Of a stretch of DNA of 44,549 nt, positions 9,129 through 16,116 are shown piece by piece. The notes below the pieces were generated by a model, which saw only the letters and a list, made by a program, of their open reading frames with translations, was not told where the DNA came from and did no database searches. The stretch comes from Treponema sp. (GTDB lineage: Bacteria; Spirochaetota; Spirochaetia; Treponematales; Breznakiellaceae), in contig JAISCR010000065.1 of assembly GCA_031265435.1 (NCBI GenBank), forward strand, positions 1 to 44,549, given 5' to 3'. The translations under genes and the position numbers were made by a program. Numbering within the stretch: the first letter of the stretch is position 1; every line of letters begins with the position of its first letter.

Positions 9129-10217
9129 ATGTTCGGCGTTCACTCCCGTCCCGGCAAAACCGGGCCGTTTTTCGGCAGGGGAAAAAGAGAACCTCTTACG
9201 GACAGCAACCTGCTGCTTGCCATAACTATATGCATTTTTGCCGCCATGTACACTCTTTCCATATTCGCCTTTGGGGGCGGCTTTACAAGGCCTCAGCAGT
9301 TCCTGAATCTCTTTAACGAGAACGCGGCGCTTATTATTCTTTCCTGCGGACTGAGCGTTGTCATGGTTGGCGGCGGCATAGATATTTCGGTAGGCGGTAT
9401 AACCGCTTTGGTATGCATGAGCTGTGTGGTCGGCATTGACGACAGAGGCCTGGGTGTTTTCGGCGCGTTATTGCTGGCGCTTGCAATAGGGCTTGGGTTC
9501 GGCGCGGTTCAGGGCTTCCTCATCTCCTATCTGGAGATTCAGCCCTTTATCGTTACACTTGCCGGTATGTTCTTTGCCAGGGGTGCGACGACCATGGTTG
9601 AGGTTAAACCGCGTTCGGTACAAAATGAAGCGTTTAAGGCGTTAAGGGATATTGAGATAATAATTCCCGGGCTTGGGTACGAGGCCAGAAACGGCAATTA
9701 TATTGACGCGCGGATAGAGCCCGGTGTTATAATCACGCTTTTGATTGTCGTTATTGTTTTTTGTATCCTTAAATGGACCAGGTTTGGGCGCAATCTTTAC
9801 GCCGTGGGAGGCAACCTTCAAAGCGCGTTAATGCTGGGTATCAATGTTAAACTCACAAAGTTCCGCTCTTATCTGCTTTGCGGACTGTTGGCAGGAATAG
9901 GCGGGTATGTGTATCTTATGCATACCGGTTCGGGGTCCGTTACCCAGGCAACAGGCGCGGAAATGAAGGCTATCGCGGCATCTATTATCGGCGGAACATT
10001 ACTCACAGGCGGCGTCGGTAATATTATCGGGACTCCGTTTGGCGTACTGGCGCAGGGAACGATTAATAACATTGTGGTCGCCCTGCGTCTTAAAGGGCCG
10101 TGGTGGCAGGGTATTACCACCGGCGTTATGCTGTGCTTCTTCATTGTTTTACAAAGCATTATATTAAAATACAGAAACAGACGCCGTATTGCCACCGGAA
10201 TAAGAAGAAGTGATTAA
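9129..10217 (+). CDS. CUT2 sugar ABC importer, permease 2 (YjfF-like)
   Basis: 362 residues, second RbsC-type permease. Motifs are LSCGLSVVMVGGGIDISVGG in the second helix region, YLEIQPFIVTLAGMFFARG, and AASIIGGTLLTGGVGN. The ATG at 9129 follows the stop of permease 1 by one base and has AAGGAG at 9112-9117; the longer open frame from 9033 overlaps permease 1 and is not credible. Two different permeases in one importer point to the YtfQRT-YjfF subgroup. The 3' end overlaps the following unknown gene by 8 bases. Confidence 0.92.
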   Translation: MFGVHSRPGKTGPFFGRGKREPLTDSNLLLAITICIFAAMYTLSIFAFGGGFTRPQQFLNLFNENAALIILSCGLSVVMVGGGIDISVGGITALVCMSCVVGIDDRGLGVFGALLLALAIGLGFGAVQGFLISYLEIQPFIVTLAGMFFARGATTMVEVKPRSVQNEAFKALRDIEIIIPGLGYEARNGNYIDARIEPGVIITLLIVVIVFCILKWTRFGRNLYAVGGNLQSALMLGINVKLTKFRSYLLCGLLAGIGGYVYLMHTGSGSVTQATGAEMKAIAASIIGGTLLTGGVGNIIGTPFGVLAQGTINNIVVALRLKGPWWQGITTGVMLCFFIVLQSIILKYRNRRRIATGIRRSD

Positions 10218-10797
10218 ACGGAATCTTGGAGAGTATTTTTCCGAGAAGTTTACCGATGTCTGGAAGCTGCTTTCGGATACAAACCTGTTTTTGAGTCAGG
10301 CGGGGGTACTCGAAAGATATGATGATGAACTGAGAAATATAAGGTCCGGCCTTCAAAAATCGCTCAAGAACCCGGAAGCCATGAAAAAGGTCCGGGAGGA
10401 AATTGTCAAACTGAGATCCCGCCTCAGATATCAGGGTTACGATCTTTCTTTGTCCGGGCAGTCTCTTCTATTTGACGGGTTCAGGCATGATGACGCGCAA
10501 GGCTTGGGCTTTAAGCGGCTTGTAGTTTACATTACAGACGCCGGTCTTTTTTGGCGTACCGGTTCGGCCAATCATAACACATTGGCCGGGGAGCTTGACA
10601 GGCAGCTTGAAGACGCCCTTTTTTATGAGAAGAATATTCCCATTAAAGGCCGCCATTACCTTTGGTATCTTCGCCAGGGTAAGCAATTGATCCTTTCCGG
10701 CGCCGATACGGAGCTGAAAGAAGATTACCGCACGCTCAAGGCCCGGGGGGAAGCAAATCCGCTTTTCTTCCTTTCCGGTTTAAAAATGCTGCGATAA
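10210..10797 (+). CDS. Uncharacterised 195-residue protein at the end of the importer operon
   Basis: I do not recognise the family. The GTG start at 10210 lies inside the end of permease 2 (8-base overlap), so its translation is coupled to the importer. There is no signal peptide or membrane segment. The first 75 residues are charged and probably helical (RNIRSGLQKSLKNPEAMKKV, then REEIVKLRSRLR); the rest is mixed, with aromatic patches such as LVVYITDAGLFWRTGSANHN and GRHYLWYLRQGK. A soluble cytoplasmic protein acting on the imported sugar, or on the importer, is possible but unsupported. Base composition resembles its neighbours, so it is not an obvious recent insertion. Confidence 0.8.
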   Translation: MIKRNLGEYFSEKFTDVWKLLSDTNLFLSQAGVLERYDDELRNIRSGLQKSLKNPEAMKKVREEIVKLRSRLRYQGYDLSLSGQSLLFDGFRHDDAQGLGFKRLVVYITDAGLFWRTGSANHNTLAGELDRQLEDALFYEKNIPIKGRHYLWYLRQGKQLILSGADTELKEDYRTLKARGEANPLFFLSGLKMLR

Positions 10798-10849
10798 CGG
10801 GGATTGTTCCACACTGAAGTTTCCCAAAAATCAGTAATAAATCCAACTT

Positions 10850-10909
10850 TTTATCGTAATAAAACGTACCTTTTGCGGATTTCTATTTCGGAATACATCT
10901 TTATCGTAA
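10850..10909 (+). promoter_or_regulatory. Paired TTTATCGTAA direct repeats upstream of the ChvE-like gene
   Basis: The 10-mer TTTATCGTAA occurs at 10850-10859 and 10900-10909, exactly 50 bp apart and in the same orientation. The flanks extend the likeness to the 5217-5253 repeats (ATCGTAATAAAAC at 10853, ATCGTAAAATTTCA at 10903). A shared core (A/C)(T/C)CGTAAnAAAAC before both binding-protein genes suggests one regulator for both importers, most simply the AraC-type response regulator encoded at 4019. This is inference from sequence likeness. Confidence 0.5.
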
Positions 10910-10942
10910 AATTTCAAACAAAAATTCATAAGAAAAATCATG

Positions 10943-10963
10943 TACTTTTCAGCATGAAAAGTA
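10943..10963 (+). promoter_or_regulatory. Perfect 9-bp inverted repeat in the leader of the ChvE-like gene
   Basis: TACTTTTCA (10943-10951) pairs with TGAAAAGTA (10955-10963) around a GCA loop. It lies 36 bases before the start codon. It may be an mRNA hairpin or an operator for a dimeric repressor; nothing in the sequence decides between them. There is no following T-run, so it is not a terminator. Confidence 0.45.
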
Positions 10964-10998
10964 ATAGTCTTTTGCACATCAATTTGCAGGAGGATTTT

Positions 10999-12099
10999 AT
11001 GAAAAGGTTTTTATTGTTTCTTTTGACGCTTGTTGTGGCGGCTTCGGTTTTTGCCGGAGGACGGCAGGCCGCTTCAAGCAGTAAAGGGCTTGTGGGTGTT
11101 GTCATGCCTACAAGGTCGGAGGAACGCTGGAACAAGGACGGGAACGCCGTTAAGGAAGGGCTCGAAAAACTGGGCTACGCGGTGGATTTACAGTTCTCCG
11201 ACGACGACATTCCCACCCAGCTTAACCAGATCGATAATATGATCACCAACGGCGTAAAAGTGCTGGTTATCGCTTCCATTGACGGTTCGTCCCTGGGCAC
11301 CCAGCTTGAGAATGCCCGGGCGGCCAAAATTCCGGTCATTTCCTATGACCGGCTTTTGATGCAGTCCCCCAATGTGGATTACTATGTGTCCTTTGACAAC
11401 TACAAGGTTGGGCGACAGATGGGCCAAATTCTGGTGAACGGCCTTAAGCTGGACAATCCTCCCAAAAGGCCTATTAACCTGGAACTCTTTGCCGGTTCTC
11501 CCGATGATAACAACTCCGTCGGTTTCTACCAGGGCGCCATTGACGTGCTCAAGCCCTATATGGATTCGGGGCTTGTGAGGGTTCCTTCCGGTCAGATTGA
11601 ACGTACCGTTATCGGCACCCTGCGCTGGGACGCCGCGGAAGCCCAGAAGCGCATGGAGAACCTGCTTTCCCGCTACTATTCGGGGGATGTCATTCTTGAC
11701 GGGATTCTTTCGCCCTATGATCCGATCAGCCTCTCCTGCCTGGAAGCATGCAAGGCCGTGGGCTACGGCAGCACGGCAGGCAAGCCCCTCCCGCTTGTCG
11801 GCGGACAGGACTGTATCGTCGCCTCGGTTAAATCTATCATGCAGGGCGACCAGTACGCCACGGTTCTCAAAGATACCCGCTCCCTGGGAGCCGCCACCGT
11901 TGAACTGGTTGACAAGATACTGAATGGTCAGACAATCACCGGCCTTGATACCAGCAGCTATCCCAACGGCGCTACCGTAAACGGCAGGGCCTATGTTGTC
12001 CCGTCCCTGCTGCTTGATTCCGTCATTGTTACAAAGGACAATGTGCAGAAGGACGTTATCGACACCGGCTACCACACCAGGGCGGAACTCGGCCTTTAA
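10999..12099 (+). CDS. Sugar ABC importer, substrate-binding protein (ChvE/XylF-like)
   Basis: 366 residues, periplasmic binding protein of the ChvE/XylF group. Recognisable pieces are VVMPTRSEERWNKDGNAV near the mature N terminus, then ITNGVKVLVIASIDGS, and YVSFDNYKVGRQMG, all typical of multiple-sugar/xylose-binding proteins. The signal peptide ends SVFA and is followed by GGRQAASSS with no lipobox Cys. ATG 10999 has GCAGGAGG at 10987-10993; the open frame extends upstream to 10804 but that part is AT-rich leader. With the next two genes it forms a ChvE-GguAB/XylFGH-type importer, so D-xylose, glucose, galactose or arabinose are likely substrates. Confidence 0.9.
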   Translation: MKRFLLFLLTLVVAASVFAGGRQAASSSKGLVGVVMPTRSEERWNKDGNAVKEGLEKLGYAVDLQFSDDDIPTQLNQIDNMITNGVKVLVIASIDGSSLGTQLENARAAKIPVISYDRLLMQSPNVDYYVSFDNYKVGRQMGQILVNGLKLDNPPKRPINLELFAGSPDDNNSVGFYQGAIDVLKPYMDSGLVRVPSGQIERTVIGTLRWDAAEAQKRMENLLSRYYSGDVILDGILSPYDPISLSCLEACKAVGYGSTAGKPLPLVGGQDCIVASVKSIMQGDQYATVLKDTRSLGAATVELVDKILNGQTITGLDTSSYPNGATVNGRAYVVPSLLLDSVIVTKDNVQKDVIDTGYHTRAELGL

Positions 12100-12132
12100 A
12101 CTTGGCCTTTAATAGCTGAACCGGATGAGTTG

Positions 12133-12170
12133 TAAAGGCGGCCTCTGAACCGGGGCCGCCTTTATGTATT
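12133..12170 (+). terminator. Hairpin between binding-protein and ATPase genes
   Basis: An 11-bp perfect stem (TAAAGGCGGCC at 12133-12143 with GGCCGCCTTTA at 12154-12164, 10-base loop) is followed by the weakly T-rich TGTATTTT. Its position matches that of the 6384-6434 terminator in the first importer operon. It is probably a partial terminator or 3'-end stabiliser favouring the binding protein. Confidence 0.7.
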
Positions 12171-12185
12171 TTACAGGAGAAATGG

Positions 12186-13730
12186 ATGGATCAAGCGGCG
12201 CTGCTTGAGATGAAAAACATTACCAAAACGTTTCCCGGGGTAAAAGCTCTTGACGATGTTAACCTCAAGGTCAGGCGGCGGGAGATACACGCACTGGTAG
12301 GAGAAAACGGAGCGGGCAAATCCACGCTGATGAATATCCTTTCCGGCGTGTACCCCTACGGCACCTATACGGGAGAAATAGAATTTGACGGAAAGCTCTG
12401 CTCCTTTACCGGCATCAAACAGAGTGAAAAGGCCGGCATTGTTATCATTCATCAGGAACTGACTTTAAGCCCCTATCTTTCCATTGCCGAAAATATGTTT
12501 ATCGGCGACGAGCGGGCAAAGTACAACATCATAAACTGGGATAAAACGCGCGACGACGCGCTGGTATATATGAAAAAACTGGGTCTGGACGAAAATCCCA
12601 ATACCCAGGTGAACAAACTCGGCGTCGGCAAGCAGCAGTTGGTGGAAATCGCCAAGGCCCTGGCTAAAAACGCCCGGGTTTTGATCCTTGACGAACCCAC
12701 ATCGGCGCTGAACGAAAAAGATTCCGGGCACCTGCTGCAGATACTGCGGGAACTGCGGGATCAGCACAATATTTCCTCGGTAATCATTTCCCATAAATTG
12801 AACGAGATCGCCGCCGTTGCCGACAGCATCACTATTTTACGGGACGGCAAAACCATCGAAACCCTGGAAGTGGAACGGGACGCCTCCGGCTGGGCCTCGA
12901 TAAGCGAGGATCGGATCATAAAGGGTATGGTGGGGCGCGAGATTACCGATCGTTTCCCCAGGCGGAACAACACAATCGGGGATATTTTTTTTGAAATTAA
13001 AAACTGGACGGTGTACAATCCCGAAAACCCCGAGCAAAAAAAACTTGACGACATCAACATCACCGTGCGCGCAGGCGAGGTGGTGGGCCTTGCCGGACTG
13101 GTGGGCGCGGGGCGCACGGAACTTGCCACCAGCGTTTTCGGTAAATATTACGGCGACCGGATCAGCGGGAAAACCTTTGTCAACGGAAAAGAGACGGATC
13201 TCAACACGATCCCCAGGGCAATCGAAAACGGCATTGCCTATGTTACCGAAGACCGCAAGGAATTCGGGCTGGTGCTTATTAAAACAGTGAAGGAAAACAC
13301 CACCATGGCGAAGCTGAAGAAAATCGCCAGGGGCAGTGTGATCAATGAACACGAGGAAATACTTGCCGCGGAAGGATACCGGAAAAGGCTCGATACCAAA
13401 ACCCCCAGTATTCTGCAGCTTGCGGGTAATCTTTCCGGGGGAAACCAGCAGAAACTGGTTCTGGCAAAATGGCTTTTTTCCGATCCGAAGATACTGATCC
13501 TTGACGAACCGACCCGCGGCATTGATGTGGGCGCCAAGCACGAAATATATCTGATTATCAATGAATTGGCCGCCCAGGGCATGGCCTGTGTTTTGATTTC
13601 CAGCGAAATGCCCGAGGTTATCGGCATGAGCGACCGTATATACGTGATGAGCGAAGGCCGGATAACGGCGGAACTTCCCGGCAGGACGACGACCCAGGAA
13701 GAAATCATGCGGCATATACTGTCAAATTAA
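12186..13730 (+). CDS. Sugar ABC importer, fused double ATPase (XylG/GguA-like)
   Basis: 514 residues, tandem nucleotide-binding domains. Walker A GENGAGKST at 39-47 and Walker B LILDEPTSA in the first domain; degenerate Walker A GLVGAGRTE, signature LSGGNQQK and Walker B LILDEPTRG in the second. The insert between domains and the FPRRNN linker fit the XylG/GguA/MmsA subgroup. ATG 12186 is preceded by CAGGAGA at 12174-12180; an out-of-frame ATG lies four bases upstream. It supplies ATP hydrolysis for the permease at 13752. Confidence 0.92.
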   Translation: MDQAALLEMKNITKTFPGVKALDDVNLKVRRREIHALVGENGAGKSTLMNILSGVYPYGTYTGEIEFDGKLCSFTGIKQSEKAGIVIIHQELTLSPYLSIAENMFIGDERAKYNIINWDKTRDDALVYMKKLGLDENPNTQVNKLGVGKQQLVEIAKALAKNARVLILDEPTSALNEKDSGHLLQILRELRDQHNISSVIISHKLNEIAAVADSITILRDGKTIETLEVERDASGWASISEDRIIKGMVGREITDRFPRRNNTIGDIFFEIKNWTVYNPENPEQKKLDDINITVRAGEVVGLAGLVGAGRTELATSVFGKYYGDRISGKTFVNGKETDLNTIPRAIENGIAYVTEDRKEFGLVLIKTVKENTTMAKLKKIARGSVINEHEEILAAEGYRKRLDTKTPSILQLAGNLSGGNQQKLVLAKWLFSDPKILILDEPTRGIDVGAKHEIYLIINELAAQGMACVLISSEMPEVIGMSDRIYVMSEGRITAELPGRTTTQEEIMRHILSN

Positions 13731-13751
13731 CGGGGAACAAAGGGAGAATAT

Positions 13752-14933
13752 ATGGATAATCTGTTTGTGTTTTTGAGAAAAAACATGCGTCAGTACGGAA
13801 TGGTCATTGCCCTGGCGGTGGCGATGGTCTTCTTCGGCTTTCTTACGGGAGGCACTTTCTTTAAGCCGATAAACCTGACCAACCTGGTGCTGCAAAACAG
13901 CTACGTTTTGATTCTTGCCGTGGGTATGCTGCTCTGTACGCTTACCGGAAACGTCGATCTTTCGGTCGGTTCCATTGTCTGTCTTGTGGGCGCGGTACTC
14001 GGCGTGGTTGTGGTGGATCTTCACCTGAACCCCTATTTGGCGATGCTGGCGGCCCTTGCAATGGGCGCGCTTATCGGCATGTGGCAGGGTTTCTGGATCG
14101 CCTTTGTACACGTACCTCCCTTTATCGCCACCCTGGCCGGTATGTTGATGTTCCGCGGAATTGGGCAGGTTATTCTGCAGGGACAAACCAAGGCGCCTTT
14201 CCCCCGGGAGTTTCAGCTTATCGCCTCGGGTTATATTCCCGATCCCTTCGGCGGCCTTAACATCGGCGGTTCGACGCTTCACCTGTTTTCGATTGTCATC
14301 GGTCTTGCGGTCGTTGCCTTTATCATCGCAGCGGAGATACGGTCCCGCAACAAACAGAAGAGCTACGGTTTTGACGCTCTTCCCGCCGGAATCTGGGTTA
14401 TCAAAGTAGCCGGTATTTCGGTAGTGCTGATGGCGTTTACCTTTGTGTTTGCGCTGTACCGCGGTTTTCCGAATATACTCATCGTTCTGGGTATTCTTAT
14501 CGTCGGTTACCAGTTTATGGCTTCCAAAACCGTGCAGGGGCGGCACATATACGCGCTCGGCGGCAATATAAAGGCGGCAAAACTTTCGGGTATCAAGACG
14601 AACTGGGTGATGTTCTGGATTTATACGAATATGGCTATTCTCGCCGCCGTGGCCGCGATGGTCTACGTTGCGCGTCTTAACGCCGCCAATCCCAAGGCCG
14701 GTCAGAGTTTCGAGATGGACGCCATAGCCGCCTGTTATGTCGGCGGTTCGGCGGTATCCGGTGGTATCGGGACGATTATCGGCGCCGTGGTCGGCGGCCT
14801 TTTTATCGGCGTACTGAACAACGGCATGTCGCTGATGGGGGTAAGCATCGACTGGCAGCAGGCGATTAAAGGATTTGTGCTCCTTGCGGCAGTCGCGTTT
14901 GACCTTTCGTCAAAGGCGCGCGGTTCTAAGTAA
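13752..14933 (+). CDS. Sugar ABC importer, permease (XylH/GguB-like)
   Basis: 393 residues, RbsC-type permease with extra length in the middle typical of XylH/GguB: a charged cytoplasmic loop (RSRNKQKSYGFDAL) between helices. Other motifs are LAVGMLLCTLTGNVDLSVGS, FIATLAGMLMFRG, and ACYVGGSAVSGGIGT. RBS GGGAGAA lies just before ATG 13752. Only one permease gene is present, so the channel should be a homodimer, unlike the two-permease importer upstream. The next gene is convergent, with its stop only 28 bases away. Confidence 0.92.
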   Translation: MDNLFVFLRKNMRQYGMVIALAVAMVFFGFLTGGTFFKPINLTNLVLQNSYVLILAVGMLLCTLTGNVDLSVGSIVCLVGAVLGVVVVDLHLNPYLAMLAALAMGALIGMWQGFWIAFVHVPPFIATLAGMLMFRGIGQVILQGQTKAPFPREFQLIASGYIPDPFGGLNIGGSTLHLFSIVIGLAVVAFIIAAEIRSRNKQKSYGFDALPAGIWVIKVAGISVVLMAFTFVFALYRGFPNILIVLGILIVGYQFMASKTVQGRHIYALGGNIKAAKLSGIKTNWVMFWIYTNMAILAAVAAMVYVARLNAANPKAGQSFEMDAIAACYVGGSAVSGGIGTIIGAVVGGLFIGVLNNGMSLMGVSIDWQQAIKGFVLLAAVAFDLSSKARGSK

Positions 14934-14961
14934 GTAAAGAGGCATTTCGTATACGCATTGC

Positions 14962-16116
14962 CTATTTCTTCAGTTTGCCGAGCAGCCTTTCCCGTCTCTT
15001 CTCAAGACCGGGGCTTGGATCTTCGGCACGTTCCCTCATTGCGAGAAGTGTTTCGGTATACTCAAGCGCCTGTGCGTAATCCCTGTTTTTCCACTCGGCA
15101 TCCATTGCCAGATACAGTAAGGCCTTCCCGGAACCTCTCCTTCCCGCCTCATAAAGCAGTTTCTCCGCGGTTTCGTAAAAATCACGAAAGCCGCTTTCGC
15201 TGTGCGCGGAAGGCCTGTGCATGCGTAAAAATCTCCTCCAGCGAAGGGCAATGCCTTCAGGATCAAAACGGTAGCGTTTCATGCCGGAAAGGGGATCTGC
15301 CGCAATATCCGCAAGAGCGGTAAAAAGCCGGGCCAGGCCCGCGATATCCTTTATGTTGTGATCGCAGATACCCATGAGCCTCTCAATTTTACCGGTTTTA
15401 AGAAAATCAAACCATATATCTGGAGCCTCCGCGCCGCCGGTGTCGCCGCTCCTGTCAAGGCCGAGGATCTCCGTCTCTATGAGGGACTGCGAACAGCCGG
15501 GTAGTATGTTTTTCCACAGTCTCCGCGCCGGGTGGAGCAGATCCGCCTGGAAGATTTCCGGCGGCCGTATCCCGTTCATGAGACAGCGCGTCCTGAGGAG
15601 GGGCACATCGAAGGTTTTGCCGTTATAGGTAACAATGGTGGGACTTGAGTCCTCCGGAACGAGTGTTTCAAGCACTCTTTCAAGAAAAGCGGTTTCCCCC
15701 GGATAATCCAGCAGAAGAAATTGATCCACCCGCAGCTGTAAAGAAGATGTAAACATTCCCATGGCCGCCAGAAACGCTACCGTTCCGGCCCCTCCCGAAA
15801 GGCCTGTGGTTTCAAGATCGAAAAAACAGTATTCATCCGCCGTGGGAAGTCTTCCCTTTGAGCTTTGATGACGGAAGAGATCCGGGATAAGGATGGGAAG
15901 GGCAGGCGGAAAAACTTCCGGCAGGGTTTCCACGATATCGACAGTAACGCTGCGTGTAAGGGTTTGAAAGCCCGCCTCCCGCCATTCGGGGCCGAATTCA
16001 GCGGAGGCCCGGGACTCCGGTTTCCCGGGCCGGGACACGGGGGAAGAAGGCCTCCCCTCCCCTGTGCCGCTTTGCCTGATCCGCCGGAGCCGCTGTTGCA
16101 GCAGTCCTTCCTTCAT
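14962..16116 (-). CDS. mrfB: MrfB/YprB-like DnaQ-fold (RNase H-like) exonuclease
   Basis: 384 residues (B. subtilis YprB/MrfB is about 413). Exonuclease motifs of the DEDDh type are visible: YCFFDLETTGLSGGAGTVAF (first Asp and Glu), TYNGKTFDVPLL with the second Asp, and CDHNIKDIAGL with the last His and Asp. The C-terminal third is helical and repeat-like (about 305-384). It overlaps the helicase gene by 4 bases (ATGA), reproducing the yprA-yprB pair. In B. subtilis MrfA and MrfB act together in repair of mitomycin C damage; the same role is inferred here. Confidence 0.88.
   Translation of the reverse strand: MKEGLLQQRLRRIRQSGTGEGRPSSPVSRPGKPESRASAEFGPEWREAGFQTLTRSVTVDIVETLPEVFPPALPILIPDLFRHQSSKGRLPTADEYCFFDLETTGLSGGAGTVAFLAAMGMFTSSLQLRVDQFLLLDYPGETAFLERVLETLVPEDSSPTIVTYNGKTFDVPLLRTRCLMNGIRPPEIFQADLLHPARRLWKNILPGCSQSLIETEILGLDRSGDTGGAEAPDIWFDFLKTGKIERLMGICDHNIKDIAGLARLFTALADIAADPLSGMKRYRFDPEGIALRWRRFLRMHRPSAHSESGFRDFYETAEKLLYEAGRRGSGKALLYLAMDAEWKNRDYAQALEYTETLLAMRERAEDPSPGLEKRRERLLGKLKK

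Noticed and set aside
14940-14963. AGGCA/TGCCT stem between convergent permease and mrfB genes as a bidirectional terminator
   Set aside because: Only five base pairs with a long loop and no T-run of useful length.
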